Shown here piece after piece: positions 34,243 to 45,795 of a stretch of 64,000 bases of DNA. Source of the DNA: Ilex aquifolium (lineage: Eukaryota > Streptophyta > Magnoliopsida > Aquifoliales > Aquifoliaceae); assembly GCA_951799425.1 (NCBI GenBank), contig OX637391.1:18524551-18588550 (forward strand), read 5' to 3'. Under the pieces are notes generated by a model, which worked only from the letters and a program-made list of their open reading frames with translations, had not been told where the DNA came from and did not search any database. The translations under genes were made by a program, and so were the position numbers. The first letter of the stretch is position 1. Each line of letters starts with the position of its first letter.

Positions 34243-35890
34243 TAAAATAAGAAACGAAAGAAGATAATCCAAGGGCCGGCCCAATACCTCTTGGGGGCAT
34301 AAGGTAGAAATTTGAAATGGGACTTTAAAGATCTTTTTTCAAATTAAATTATTGTTATTATTAAAAATTTCTTTTACCCAACGTCGTATTTTTATTACAT
34401 ACTATAAGTGCACGAAATGTGTTACACGTGAGAAATTTTGTAGAGCATAATTTTTTTTCATGAGATGTATGAAAAAGGATGCAATATTCGTGTGTCAATT
34501 GCGACAATTTATATAATACTATTTAATATTTTTTAACACAAAAAATATTTTTTTGTCGAGTCAATTGCGTTGTGTCATATATTTTATATTTACGACAATT
34601 CATATAATATTATTTAATATTTTTTAAATAAATATATATTTTTTGTCTATAATACTAATTAAATAACTATTTTCGGTCCACAATTGTGTTATTCGTATTT
34701 AACTTTAATTTGATCGGAGAATAAAAAGATTGTGTCTAACTATAGATAAAAAATATCTATTTAACGAGTATTGTAGGGAAAAAAAAAGGTATTTTATAAT
34801 TTTTTTTTAAATTTTAAATTTTTTTTTTTTATTGACTCGAACACGACACAAAGATGTTATGATACGATAGAATTAATAGCTATTTAACAAGCATTAATGG
34901 ATGTAATTCTTTTTGGATCATAAATATAAAATATTTAAATTTTGAGAGGTACAATTTATAATTAGCCTAAACTTTTTTAATGGCAAAATAGACGGAGTTA
35001 GCCCCAGTTACACATTGATATGATCTTTCGGAGTGCAAGTTGAGATTAATCCAAAATTTTATCTCATATTTACTAAGTTCATTTTGTATTACCAATACCG
35101 TTCTGTTTAAAATGGAGAGGAAATTATAAATTTATTCGAAAACAAATTAAGATTTATTCAAGGACACCCTAATATATATATCTTAAAATTTTTACCACAA
35201 TAGTTCCTTTATCTAAGAGGACATCCAGCTACATTCCACAGCTGAATATTACTTTCCTTTTCTTTTTAGGGGCTTCCACGGTAACAAGGAAGACGGTACC
35301 CACGTATGGGAATATAAGAAAATAAATGTTAAATTTTTTCTTTTATTTCTCATCCTATATACCTCAACAAAAGATTTTTATGTTTTTACCTTTGTAGACA
35401 TTAAAAAATTGAGTTTTTTGGAGGCCGGTCCGTAGGCATAATAGAATTCCAAAAAAAAAAGTCACTCGCCAATTTTCTTTGAAATTAGATTCTTGTTGAA
35501 AAGCCAAATAAACTAACGTAACTAATGCCCTTAAATATTACACAAAATAATGATAATGCCATAACCAAATTTAAAAATAAATTCAAAAATATACGTCAAT
35601 ATTGTGTACCTTCTTTTACAATAACACACCCAGTCATGCAGGTGCACTAAACGATGATGGGCTTCTCTCGTTTAAGGTATCCATTAAATGGCAGTTCACA
35701 GATACAATAACATATATTTACTAATATTGGCTCATTCAATGTATCTCTGGCATAGATACATTGCGAAGAGACGTCTAGACTCCAGACATCTCTTCGATTA
35801 ACTAAACAATTAACATCATCATAAACATAAAATTAAATCTCTTCATCTATCACATCAAATTTCATCTATAATAGACATTAAAAAACCAGA
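34243..35890. other. AT-rich intergenic region
   Basis: No gene seen. It contains repeated phrases with acgacaatt(t/c)atataatactatttaatatttttta (34,502 and 34,592). A hairpin at about 35,765-35,797 has arms GAAGAGACGTCT and AGACATCTCTTC. Confidence 0.55.
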
Positions 35891-35906
35891 ACAAAGCACA
35901 AAAAAA

Positions 35907-36160
35907 ATGGAGCAGCCAAAGCAGCAAAGAAGAGAGTCTAACATTCAAATGCTTACCAGTTTTTTGAACGAAACCCATGCGAAACAAGATCACATGCAAC
36001 AAGAAATCGACAGGTTGGAATCAATCCGAACTCTACTCCTTCAACAAACAATGCGACAACTGAAAACGACTGGTGAAGAAATATATCACAAAGTTTAAGA
36101 AGGAGATCAACAATAGTAAGAACCTTGAGGCAGAGTTGGAGGACCTGGAAAAATGATCTT
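35907..36160 (+). CDS. Small coiled-coil protein gene, frameshifted end
   Basis: The ATG has an A-rich leader. The 63-aa frame (MEQPKQQRRESNIQML, FLNETHAKQDHMQQEIDRL, LLLQQTMRQL) is hydrophilic with Leu/Ile heptads. After IYHKV it stops, but one base off the reading continues FKKEINNSKNLEAELEDLEK and then stops at about 36,154-36,156, so the ancestral product was about 83 aa. The heptad pattern is compatible with a dimerising helix, such as the tail of a transcription factor, but I do not recognise the family and no DNA-binding domain precedes it. Confidence 0.4.
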
Positions 36161-37145
36161 CTTTCCTTTTTTTTTTTTTTCTGAAAAAATGGAAATCCAC
36201 CTATGTAATCTATCTGTTGTAAATGAAATATATATATTTACCTTTTCATGTACGAGCACTGTTGGATACTTTAAATTTGTGTACCTAACAAACCACGTTG
36301 AAAGCACGTGATACGTTCAAAGAAAAACACATTTAAAAATATATTATAAATTCAAAAAATACATGCATAAATGACGGTATTTTCCTAATCCATTAACATT
36401 CAAAAATGAAAAAACCCCAAAAAAAACTCCTCAACCTTTTCTCATTCAACACTAAAGGTATTCTGTAGATTTCGCAAACACTACACTCTGACAGTTAAAC
36501 GTCTCGGAGGCCATTCAATCGAACATGTACCGTATAAAAAACCATTCAATCTTTTTGGTACATTGTTATTGTACTTACTATTTACCATTCAATTAAGTCT
36601 TTCATTCATTTTTCCCTGATAAAAAACTAGGGTTTCAAGCAAATACAACTCAATCTGTGTTAGGTATTTTTGCAATATATTTTGTAATGTACCTATAACA
36701 CGAAAATAACTGCACATAGTTGCTGCCTCATTTTGTTAAATTTTTTTTTGCATGTGTTATGTACATGAACGACAACCATGAATACAAAAACTTCGCTTAT
36801 ATAAAATAGAATTTCATTGAAGTAAAATACTTGAATTTTAGTGTACCTGAATGTACTCATATAGGTATATTGTTAATGTACCTATTCATTATCATTTGAT
36901 TATTTCTTCCATGGAATTTTTGGTGAACTAAAACTAGGGTTTCATGCAATAAAACCTTAAAAAATAGATTATTTTGCTATCGGTTTGGTAATGTACCTAT
37001 TACACTAATATAACTTATCATTGCTTCTCACTCACTTTGTTTGACTTTTAATATAGTGCACATGTATCTTACAATAATTATGCTTTATATTTTTCCCCTG
37101 TTTTGAACTATGTACCTGTTATTACCACTATATACAAATTACACC
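36161..37145. other. AT-rich region with repeated gtacctatta phrases
   Basis: No gene seen. The word tgtaccta(t/a) recurs at least five times between 36,280 and 37,120 and again at 43,360-43,560 beyond the CACTA and hAT insertions, as if both belonged to one older repeat. Confidence 0.5.
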
Positions 37146-37694
37146 ATGTCGAAAAAGAGGACACCTAAGAGGTCTTCCAATGACCAGTTTAGGTCCAACT
37201 TGCTGTCTTTGATCAGTGTGATGAAAGACATCAACACTACAAAAAAAATCACTTTTAGCCGTTAGATTTAGATTGTAGCTACAAATATTGTCACTGAATG
37301 AATATGTTTAGTGACAAAAAAATATTATTGTCATTGAAAGAGTGATATTGAAATTATTTAGTTGCCATAATTATTTGTCACCACTAATGATATATAATTA
37401 GTGATGAAAAAGTATTGTTGTCACTGAAGATATGATAATGAATTTAATTAGTGACAATTTAAATGTTGCAACAAAAATATATTACTAATTCATCACTAAT
37501 TCCAAATATTTATGGACAATAATTTAAATTTAGTCACTAATAATACAAAATTTTAGTAATAACATTATTCAGTTGCAGCAAATATGCCCTATTTTAAGCT
37601 GCAATTTATTTTTTTTTGCCACTGAATGTCAATTTTATGGATACTCTCATCGTTTTTCACGCGTTAAACCTTTCCCCTAAAATTACTCTCACCG

Positions 37695-37696
<2 letters not shown>

Positions 37697-37760
<64 letters not shown>

Positions 37761-37762
37761 AT
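37697..37762 (+). repeat. (CT)n microsatellite
   Basis: A near-pure CT run. It makes a long Ser/Leu ORF (37,616-37,975) that I do not accept as a gene. Confidence 0.9.
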
Positions 37763-38770
37763 CGGCGATCGTCGATCTCTCAATCTCTCTCTCTATCGTC
37801 GATCCCTAAAATTACTCTCACCGACTCCCTCGAAGACACCTCCATCGCCACCACCGCCCTAGTTGTTGAGAAGGCTGAGCTCATTTTGAAAATCGACGAG
37901 AAGAAGATTAAGGTGCCACCATCGATTGTCACGCATATACTTGCTCTCTCTCTGTACACGCACAAATATCAATGATTATCTCACAAAATTTCTGGTCGGT
38001 TTGATCTAGGATTTTCAAAATTGGATTTCAATTTCTGATCGTCGATCTAGGTTTTTGAAATTGTATTTCAATTTTTGATCGTTTAGGGCACAACTCATCG
38101 GTTAGGACACGAAGCCTTATCTCTCTCAACCTCTCGGTGATTGCAAATGAATCTATTCAGCAACTGATTTTCTTTGATTGCAATTTTCAGCTTATGTGTT
38201 GAGTAATGGAGTTTTACGAATTGCCTTAGTAAGCTCCTCTCTCTACTCTCTGATTTACTTCTCTGTTCTCCATAGAGCATTGAATTGGAATTCTACAAGT
38301 CAACTTTTGATGACTCCGATTCTTCAGATCTGATGTTGTACAAGTTCGAATTTTGATTGATTTTCCCATAAATTTAGGTTTTTGATGCTAAATTTGCTCT
38401 ATCTCTAATTTTCTGTTCAACTTTAGGTCTACGAAGTTGTCGCTTCCCAAAACGTCTTGCAAAGATCTGTAGGAATTCTTACATTCCTCTGCACAAATTC
38501 AACTCCACAACTACGATCAGGTCAGCTTTTAGGCTTCGAATAGACATATCTATGCATGTATTCAAGTACATATCTGTGTTTATGAATTGCACTTGTATTA
38601 GTCCACATTGGTGACTCTGATTATTAAGATCTGATGCTCTATGAGTTCGAATTTCGATTGTTGTTCTAAAAAAATTAAGCTTTTGCTGTTGAATTTGGTA
38701 CGTGAATTGATGTATTTTATGTGAACATCAGTGAATTCTGTGGACTATAGGGTTTTGATTAGGAATTCTG

Positions 38771-38863
38771 AATGGCACGGAAGGAAGACGAGAAAAATGA
38801 GAGAACTATACGAAGTCTTCTCAAACTTCCTGAGAATCGGAGGTGTATTAACTGTAACAGTTT
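38771..38863 (+). pseudogene. ArfGAP (AGD14-like) exon 1 captured in CACTA
   Basis: ATG at 38,771 begins MARKEDEKNER and runs LLKLPENRRCINCNSL to a consensus donor gtaagt. This is the start of an ArfGAP domain, with the first Cys pair (CxxC) of its zinc finger, closest in memory to plant AGD14-type proteins. The second Cys pair and the catalytic Arg belong to the next exon and are not present nearby. The frame is open and well kept. Alone it cannot be a GTPase activator. Confidence 0.7.
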
Positions 38864-39489
38864 GGTAAGTTATTTTTTATTGTATTTTTAGACTTAATTG
38901 GTGGGTTTTATTGTTTATTCTTATTTTGAATCTAGTAGTATGTCTTCTCTAGGTGATAGTTGGATGTAGTTTCTACTTATCCAAAAGATTGTTATTGAAT
39001 TTTGAATTTGTTACTGTATGTTCATTTTTTATTATTCATTTGTACCGATAGTCCATACTGATAACAATGTGATGGTGCTTTTTGAAATTATCTAACGAGA
39101 TAATGGAGGCCATTACGGTATGACTTGGAAGGAGAGATCGTGGGCATGCCCTTTTGTATATCTATTTTTGTGCTTTTTTAGGGGAGGGAGGTAAGGCAAA
39201 ATGTTTTGTAAAACTCCTTTCTGAATGACACTCTCATGATTCCCGAAGCAGTCATTCTGTATGTTTTTTAGTGGAGGTTATTTGAAAATAAAACAAAATC
39301 TACATGGAGTATGGTAAATGGAGTAGAGTAGTCTTCATCTTGGCCTTGGCTATATGTGTTGGGTGGATCACATTAGCACAAGCTTACAGCTTGCATTGTT
39401 GTATGACCCACCTCATGCAGGAGTTTTTGGTACAATGATTGTCCAGCATCAGGTCGGGCTAGACAGGGCATTTTGGGCCTTTAAAAGTT

Positions 39490-39672
39490 GAGTAATGCTA
39501 CACTGACCAAATTTTGGGACCAAATTTGGAGCCCAAATGACATGGCAACATATTATTTGGAGTCTTTATTAAGGCCCAAATGACATGACACTAAATAAAG
39601 AAGTCCAAGTCAGCTGTCATGTCATTTGGGCTCCAAATTTGGTTCCAAAATTTGGTCAGTGTAGCATTACTG
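39490..39672. mobile_element. MITE, 183 bp, Mutator-type duplication
   Basis: Arms GAGTAATGCTACACTGACC and, from the right, CAGTAATGCTACACTGACC extend for about 60 bp with few mismatches. The 9-bp TSD ttaaaagtt is at 39,481-39,489 and 39,673-39,681. Nested in the CACTA element. Confidence 0.88.
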
Positions 39673-39753
39673 TTAAAAGTTGCCAAAGTATTTTTTCTTG
39701 CATAATCAGTGTAATTCAAAGTATTCCAGGATAGAATCTAGACATGACTAGTA

Positions 39754-40918
39754 GGATCCGAGGGATCAGAGGTGGTCGAGAAGAAGGTTGCATAGAGCAA
39801 GCCTCACAGGTAGAGCAGTCTACATTAGAGTCGAGACCTTCTGAGCCTAGACAGGTTGAGACATCTAACTCTACCTTTGGTATGTTTCTTCTTCTTAGAC
39901 CCTTAACTTAATGTATTGCTACTTTGTTAATGGGATATTAGCTTTTAGTGAAAGAAGGCCTCAAAATGCTTTTCTCATCACGAATGATGATAAGAAGAAG
40001 ATGTGGTATGCTTCGAAGGTAAGTAATTTAGATGAAGAAGACACTATGTAATCTTGTGATTTTTCATTGGCATTAGATCTTACATAATTTTTTTACTTTC
40101 TTATGTAACTACAAGTGAATCTTCTCTAAGCAGTTAGTGGGAAAATTTGTTTGAGAAGCAGGAGGATGCAGCAAACTTGATGATTTATTATTCATCTTGC
40201 AATATGATATTCAATGAGGCCCACTGAAGAATGATGGATTCAAGGGAACACATCAACCTTGTTATGGCTTAATAAGATTAAAGTGGCAATATGGTGTTAT
40301 CCAAATGAGGGTCAATCCAAGTGAGGTATCCAACTGGGACTTGTGTAACACAACATTATTTGTACTGTAAAACAAACACTCCACACATTCTGAAATAATA
40401 GAACCTTTAGATACTGATGAGAAGAAACAAAGAAAACTGTAGGAGAATTAGTTTCATAAGTTCTTGAGCATATTCTCCATAAATAGGAGAATTAGAATAT
40501 CCACACCTAGTATGCAGGAACATAAAACAGAAACACGAACTAATATTCATCCAGATTATAAAACCCAAATTAACAGCATAAATTAAGGTTCATGGCCTTT
40601 CACCAAGCAACAAGGTCTTTCACTTTCATGTTTTAGTGGTTAAGCAGCATTATTTGTATGCTTATTTGCATTTGTTCATTTTACTTACTCAAGCAGACTG
40701 ATATGCTCACAATCTCATAGGGCTCTCTACCTATGTCACTAGAACAGCCTGTTATGTAGTCTTGATTTTCTTCAATGAATTTCTATTAATGTTGGGTAAT
40801 TTATGTTAGGTACAAACCAGTGGAAGCTCTGGAAACAGTTTGGAAGGCTTGCCTTCGAAGACTAAAGACAAAAGATCTAATAATTTGCCAAAAAACGAAT
40901 GTGTAGTTGAGACTTGAT
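39754..40918 (+). other. Exon-like segments inside CACTA
   Basis: Three pieces with flanking splice-like signals: 39,754-39,883 (MTSRIRGIRGGREEG... donor gtatgt), about 39,955-40,019 (RPQNAFLITNDDKKKMWYAS, donor gtaagt), and about 40,811-40,918 (SGSSGNSLEGLPSKTKDKRS, stop). I do not recognise them. They could be remnants of the element's own gene or of captured host exons. Confidence 0.35.
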
Positions 40919-41706
40919 TGTTATGCAATTATTTTTTTTTTGTTCATCCTATTATTTGATGATGACGCGTTGTACGTGTACAATTTAACGATGCTAATAT
41001 CATAATATTATTTTCACGTGATTTGATTTGAGTTTATTATGTTTTTTTTCATTAGGTATATATATTGATTCATTAAACTATAACAGGTACGTGAAATTTG
41101 AAAATATTGAAAAATAAATTCTTTCAAATATGCGATAGGTTTTTTTGTTCATTTTAATGTATTAATTAGTTACGACAATAAGTTGTCAAAAAATCATGTT
41201 TCAAATTTTAGCGGTGATTTTAATTGTGGGTAAAATGTATACTTTTAGCCGCAATTAATTGTTGTCACTAAAAGTCAGGTTTTAATCGGACTTTTAGTGG
41301 TGATATAGTATATTTTAGTAGCAAAATTTAGTTTAATTGGTACAATAATTATGGCGGCTAAAAATTTCACATTCAGTGACATTTTTTATGGCGCGGCTAA
41401 AAAATTTACTTTTAGTGGCAACAATTAAATGTCATAGCTAAATGATTTAGTCACACACATATTGCCAGGGCCTAGTGACAATAAAAATATTGTCACTAAA
41501 GTATATAGTGACAATTTTTATGCATTTAGCCGCAATAATTTTCGCGACTAAAAGAAAAATTTCTTGTGGTGCAAGCCTTTGATAACCGCATAACATTTGA
41601 AGTTAAAGAAAACAACACCCTTTTGGACCTGGTTTGAATCACACTACAACGGACTAGTTTGGGAGAATTTTTACAAAAAGTTTGACCATGATAGCATACA
41701 CGTAAT

Positions 41707-42726
41707 CATGGGCGGAGCCATGTATGGTTCAGGGTGGGCAAGTGCCTCCCCCTCAAAATTTTTTTTTTTTTTTATTACCTAGGTATATATATTGTATATT
41801 TGTATAATATATCACTTGTGCCCACCTAAAACTAAAGTAAAAAATGCTAGGCTCACCACCTCCACCAAAAAAAAATTAAAAACTAAGCCCACATAAAACA
41901 AAAAAATCTTTGGGCCCATATTGTTGAAATCTGCGTATCGTACAAATAATAAAACTTAATCATGTTAAGTTGCGACTCAATGGAATTGAGTTAGGATTGA
42001 TCCCCAAAACTTGGGATGGAATCCACATTGTTGAAATTTGGTATCAATCCAATTTTTTAACTGATTTAGTTGTTAGCTGATTATGGTGTATCATATCTTC
42101 TCAGTTTTTTATGGGTATGGTATGAAGTTTTAGATTTTTCTGCAATATTTGTAGTCATAGAGATAATGTTGAGCAATATTGTAAACAATGAGACAAGTTT
42201 TTTATTTTATTAAGGTTTTTTCCAGATGACCTTAATTTTATTATTTATGAATTTTTGCAAGTGAAAGTTCTTGCAATTGACCTTCATTTAACTTTTTTTT
42301 TTTTTACGAGAAATCGTCTCTATTTTTATTCAAGTATTGATTATAGTCTTTACTATGTGTCAATCGAATTTAAATTTTTTTACTATGTTTAGCTCTTAAA
42401 TTTTAGTTTAATAATTTTACTATGTTAATATCTCAGTGTGTTTGAAACATCATTTATTGAATAAATTTAATTGATTGTTAGTGAATAACTGATATTTTTT
42501 AATTACAAAAATGGCAATTAGCTCCATTTTTTACGATGATGATAATTAGTCATTTTTTGTACATATATAATATGCATTATTTTTTGGCATTTTTTATGTT
42601 AAATGGAATTCATATATCAAATGTGATATAATAAATATAAATATATTATATAGCGTGATTGGTTAGGAAGAAAAAAATTATAGTGCGTAATTCCCACCCT
42701 GAACAAAATTTCTAGCTCCGCCCCTG
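41707..42726. mobile_element. hAT-type non-autonomous element, 1,020 bp
   Basis: The left end is CATGGGCGGAGCCATG and the right end, read inward, is CAGGGGCGGAGCTAGAAA. The 8-bp TSD cacgtaat is at 41,699-41,706 and 42,727-42,734. An 8-bp duplication and CAGGG-like termini are typical of hAT. The interior is AT-rich with no transposase. Confidence 0.88.
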
Positions 42727-42812
42727 CACGTAATCCAGTATTTTAATCCCCAACATAAGAAATTTTTTTTTTTGGAAAAAAAACACCAGAATTTAATGCA
42801 TCCCACGACCAT

Positions 42813-43014
42813 TTTTGGACTGCCTAACAAAGGTAATGAAATAAAACAAAACCAAAGGAAAAAGATAAAAAATGCTTTCACAAAAAGATGTTTTGCAAAT
42901 GCACACCGTATCATTTTGGACTGCCTAACAAAGGTAATGAAATAAAACTAAACCAAAGGAAAAATATAAAAAATGCTTTCCCAGAAAGATATTTTGCAAA
43001 TGCACACCGTATCA
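42813..43014 (+). repeat. Tandem duplication, unit 101 bp
   Basis: Two copies (to 42,913 and from 42,914) starting near tttggactgcctaacaaagg and ending caccgtatca, with about five differences. It lies in the broken PMD-like gene, and because 101 is not a multiple of three it shifts the frame. Confidence 0.92.
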
Positions 43015-43294
43015 CGAAAAAATGGTTGAAGATGGTATAAGAAAGGCAATACGAGGAAGCAAACCAACAGAGCAAGAGGATTTTGTGCGGCTGGTGACAC
43101 TATACTTCTGCACCATACTACTCTTTTGCAACACAGAAAATTCAATTGCCTAGTTCTTTATTGACTATATAGAGGATTCGGGAAAAATGTCAACTTATGT
43201 ATGGGCAGTAGCAGTTCATAAGATGCTAGTGGGCTCCATGATTGAAGACTTCAACAAGTCAGGAACAGTCACTGGATGTGTGATCGCTCGTTCG

Positions 43295-44149
43295 GTAAGA
43301 TCGATAACTATAATTCTCTTCTATATTTTGAAAAATACTTTACTCTGGAAAATATTTTATTCAGGTACATTATATGAATAAAATACATCTCCATGATATG
43401 TACATCAGTATTTCATTAAGCATACGGTACATATATACCATTATAGGTACACAATTACATAAAAACATACACAAAATATCACTACGTAAATCATCACGAA
43501 CATGTACCTACACCTACCAAGAAATACATAAAACTTGTGTATCTATTTTCTGCACCTACCAAATCAACGATTAATATGAGACCGAGTATATTCGAAACTG
43601 CTAGTTTATCGAATTTGAAATTTGAAAAAGATAGACAACATCCAAAACATATTCAATAACAAACTCAAAAAAGGAAACCAACTATATTTTAGGCTAAAAT
43701 CATCTAATATGGGTGAAAAGGGTAATGAAAATACACTAACTACACAACTCCTATATGTTCGCGCCAATTCAGGGACCGCATACAATATTTTAAAAAAAAA
43801 ATGGAGGACCTCTATTTATACTAAAAAATCGGTAGGATTAAAATTAGATTACACACCAAAGGAGGGATCCAAGCCTAATTAATTATAAAAAATTAACAAA
43901 TTAATATATATAATCGGGCCCAAACTAATTAGATAAATTAAATTGAGTTGAACCTAAATTTCATAAGTTCAAATAAGACAAACCAAAAGTTAATTAAATA
44001 GGTTTGAGTTGAACCTAAATTCTACAACCCAAATAATACAAGCCCAAATTTAATTAATTAGGCTTGTCAAATTAAATTGTGTTGAACTTAAAGCCCAAAT
44101 AACATAAATCAACAAACACCGATAAATTTAAATGGGTCATTTGGAAGCC
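43295..44149. other. AT-rich region with weak tandem repeats
   Basis: No gene seen. Between 43,935 and 44,110 a unit with gagttgaacctaaatt and acccaaataa recurs about three times (43,945, 44,006, 44,079). Confidence 0.5.
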
Positions 44150-45795
44150 GGTACACCAAATTAGACTTATTAGTAGATAAGTCCATAGTGAAAAATATTT
44201 TGTAAAAAAGTCCTCTAGTTATTTAGAAAGACTTGAATACCCTTTTAATATAGCATTTGTCTAAAACGTTTTGGAAAACCAAAACCTATCATAAATCCTC
44301 TCCATAACCGTCGATCTCTCACTTTCCCATCCACTTATTCCCTTTTTATTTAGGTATATGTTTCAAATTTTTTGAAAATCTTTTAAAATTTGACAACTAA
44401 AATTAAGGTATCACTATAGTGTACACTATTTATTCACTCTATGTAAAGGGATAACCTTAATGTTCGAGATCTGTTTTTTTTTTTTTAAATAACTCTTTCA
44501 ATTGACATGTTTATGGGATGCATTACTTCCTTAAGACATGGCTATTGATGTGTTGGTTTTATTAAGTCACTTTATGAAGCCATTTTTATTTTTGAACAAT
44601 TTGACATCAGTCAAATCGAAGGCACACTATGGTGTCACACTTTCCATATAAAATGAACAATCATAATGTTTGAGATGTTATTTTTTTTTTCCACTTTGGA
44701 GTCACACTATCTATCCACTATATATGAAGTCACTTTTATAGACACACTTTCAACTAACACTTTGTTGATAGACTTTGTTTTCATAAAGTGTTGTTTTGCT
44801 TGAGTAACCTTTTGTTGTCACAGTTTTTTTATTTTTTTTTATTTTGACATATGAATATTTAGTGTGACAGGAACACTTTGTTGACACACTTTAGAGTCAC
44901 ACATCTTATATATTGAGTTACTGTCCTTCACTACAGCCAAAACCTCAAAACAATAAAGGCCTCTTTGTGCCTTTCTTCCTAGGGCAGGACCAGCTAACTT
45001 AGGGTCCAAAGATTCCAAGACATGTTTATATTCCCAACTGTCATGCTTTTTCAACCAGTAGGAAACCCTCTCTCTATGCAGAGAGGAGGACTAGCCATCA
45101 TGTTACTGGAGGGACCTCCATTAATGATCAATCTCCGTACCCACTTAGCATAGAAGTCATTGACGTCACCATTTCTCGATCACATGGGAATTTATAGCGA
45201 TATTTCATTGCCGTTGAATGTGATGAAATTGAACAGTTTGTCCTCTATACCACCAAGCCACAAGAGTGGTTATCTGCCAAAAGAACAGCATTACAAATAT
45301 AGAGTGTTGTGTCGCTTGAGTAACTATTTGGTATCACAATTTTAACTTATTTTGGCATTCTCTTAAGAAACTCATGTGCACATATGAACAAGCATGTACA
45401 AGTATACATGTAGGCGTTAAACCTTTTTTTTTTTTTCCGTGCGTGGATGGGCATCATTCTATGATACCAACACAAAAATAAAATGCAGAAGAAGAAGAAA
45501 ATATAATTTTTTCGTTCGAACAACAAACATTATTGCAGTGTTCATTGTTCAAATATGAAATTATGAAGGAAAAAAAACAAAAATGTTAAAATTACAAAAA
45601 TTACAAAAATTAAAAAAAAAAAAGAAAAAGAAAAGAAAACTGTCAAATATAATATGAATGATTTAAGGCGTCACAGAAAATTTTAAAAAAGTCAAAATGT
45701 ATACCTAGACACAGTAAAGTTAGGAAGATGAGGACTAAATGACTTCACATCAACAACTATGTACTTAAAGGCCAGTAAGTCTAATTTGGTGTACC
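44150..45795. mobile_element. TIR element of unknown superfamily, 1.6 kb
   Basis: Perfect 20-bp inverted ends GGTACACCAAATTAGACTTA, with weaker pairing beyond (aagtccatagt against aagtacatagt). I found no clear TSD. Inside, phrases with tcacactatg and tttgcttgagtaac are repeated in both halves, and a coding-like fragment lies on the - strand. Confidence 0.65.
44839..45075 (-). pseudogene. Captured coding fragment inside the TIR element
   Basis: On the - strand, SYWLKKHDSWEYKHVLESLD followed by PKLAGPALGRKAQRG and LYCFEVLAVVKD reads without stops. Its amino-acid use is ordinary for a globular protein and unlike the AT-rich surroundings. It then runs into random sequence. I do not recognise the family. 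Upstream on the - strand, stops interrupt the reading. Confidence 0.4.

Larger units (their letters stand above)
37235..41571. mobile_element. CACTA element, 4.3 kb, non-autonomous
   Basis: The left end is CACTACAAAAAAAATCAC. The right end, read inward, is CACCACAAGAAATTTTTC. The 3-bp TSD caa is at 37,232-37,234 and 41,572-41,574. Subterminal regions carry many copies of a motif like TTTAGTGACA in both directions, as CACTA transposases need. No transposase is visible. The interior carries a (CT)n tract, an ArfGAP exon, other exon-like pieces and a nested MITE. Confidence 0.9.
37146..43293 (+). pseudogene. Degenerate PMD/DUF1985-like gene split by two transposons
   Basis: A start MSKKRTPKRSSNDQF at 37,146 runs to the CACTA insertion (37,235). 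It resumes after 41,571 (KKTTPFWTWFESHYNG, WENFYKKFDHD), is cut again at 41,707, and resumes at 42,735 (IFGLPNKGNEI). A 101-bp tandem duplication follows, then QEDFVRLVTLYFCT and YVWAVAVHKMLVGSM up to a donor gtaaga at about 43,294. The order TPFW, then LGLP-like, then YxWAxAVHxxLVGS fits plant proteins of the DUF1985 / plant mobile domain type found in transposons with Ulp1-like proteases. That assignment is from memory and moderate. There are stops after ITA and at about 43,149. Confidence 0.5.

Noticed and set aside
37616-37975. 119-aa protein gene
   Set aside because: Half of it is a CT microsatellite read as Ser/Leu, with no leader or family resemblance.
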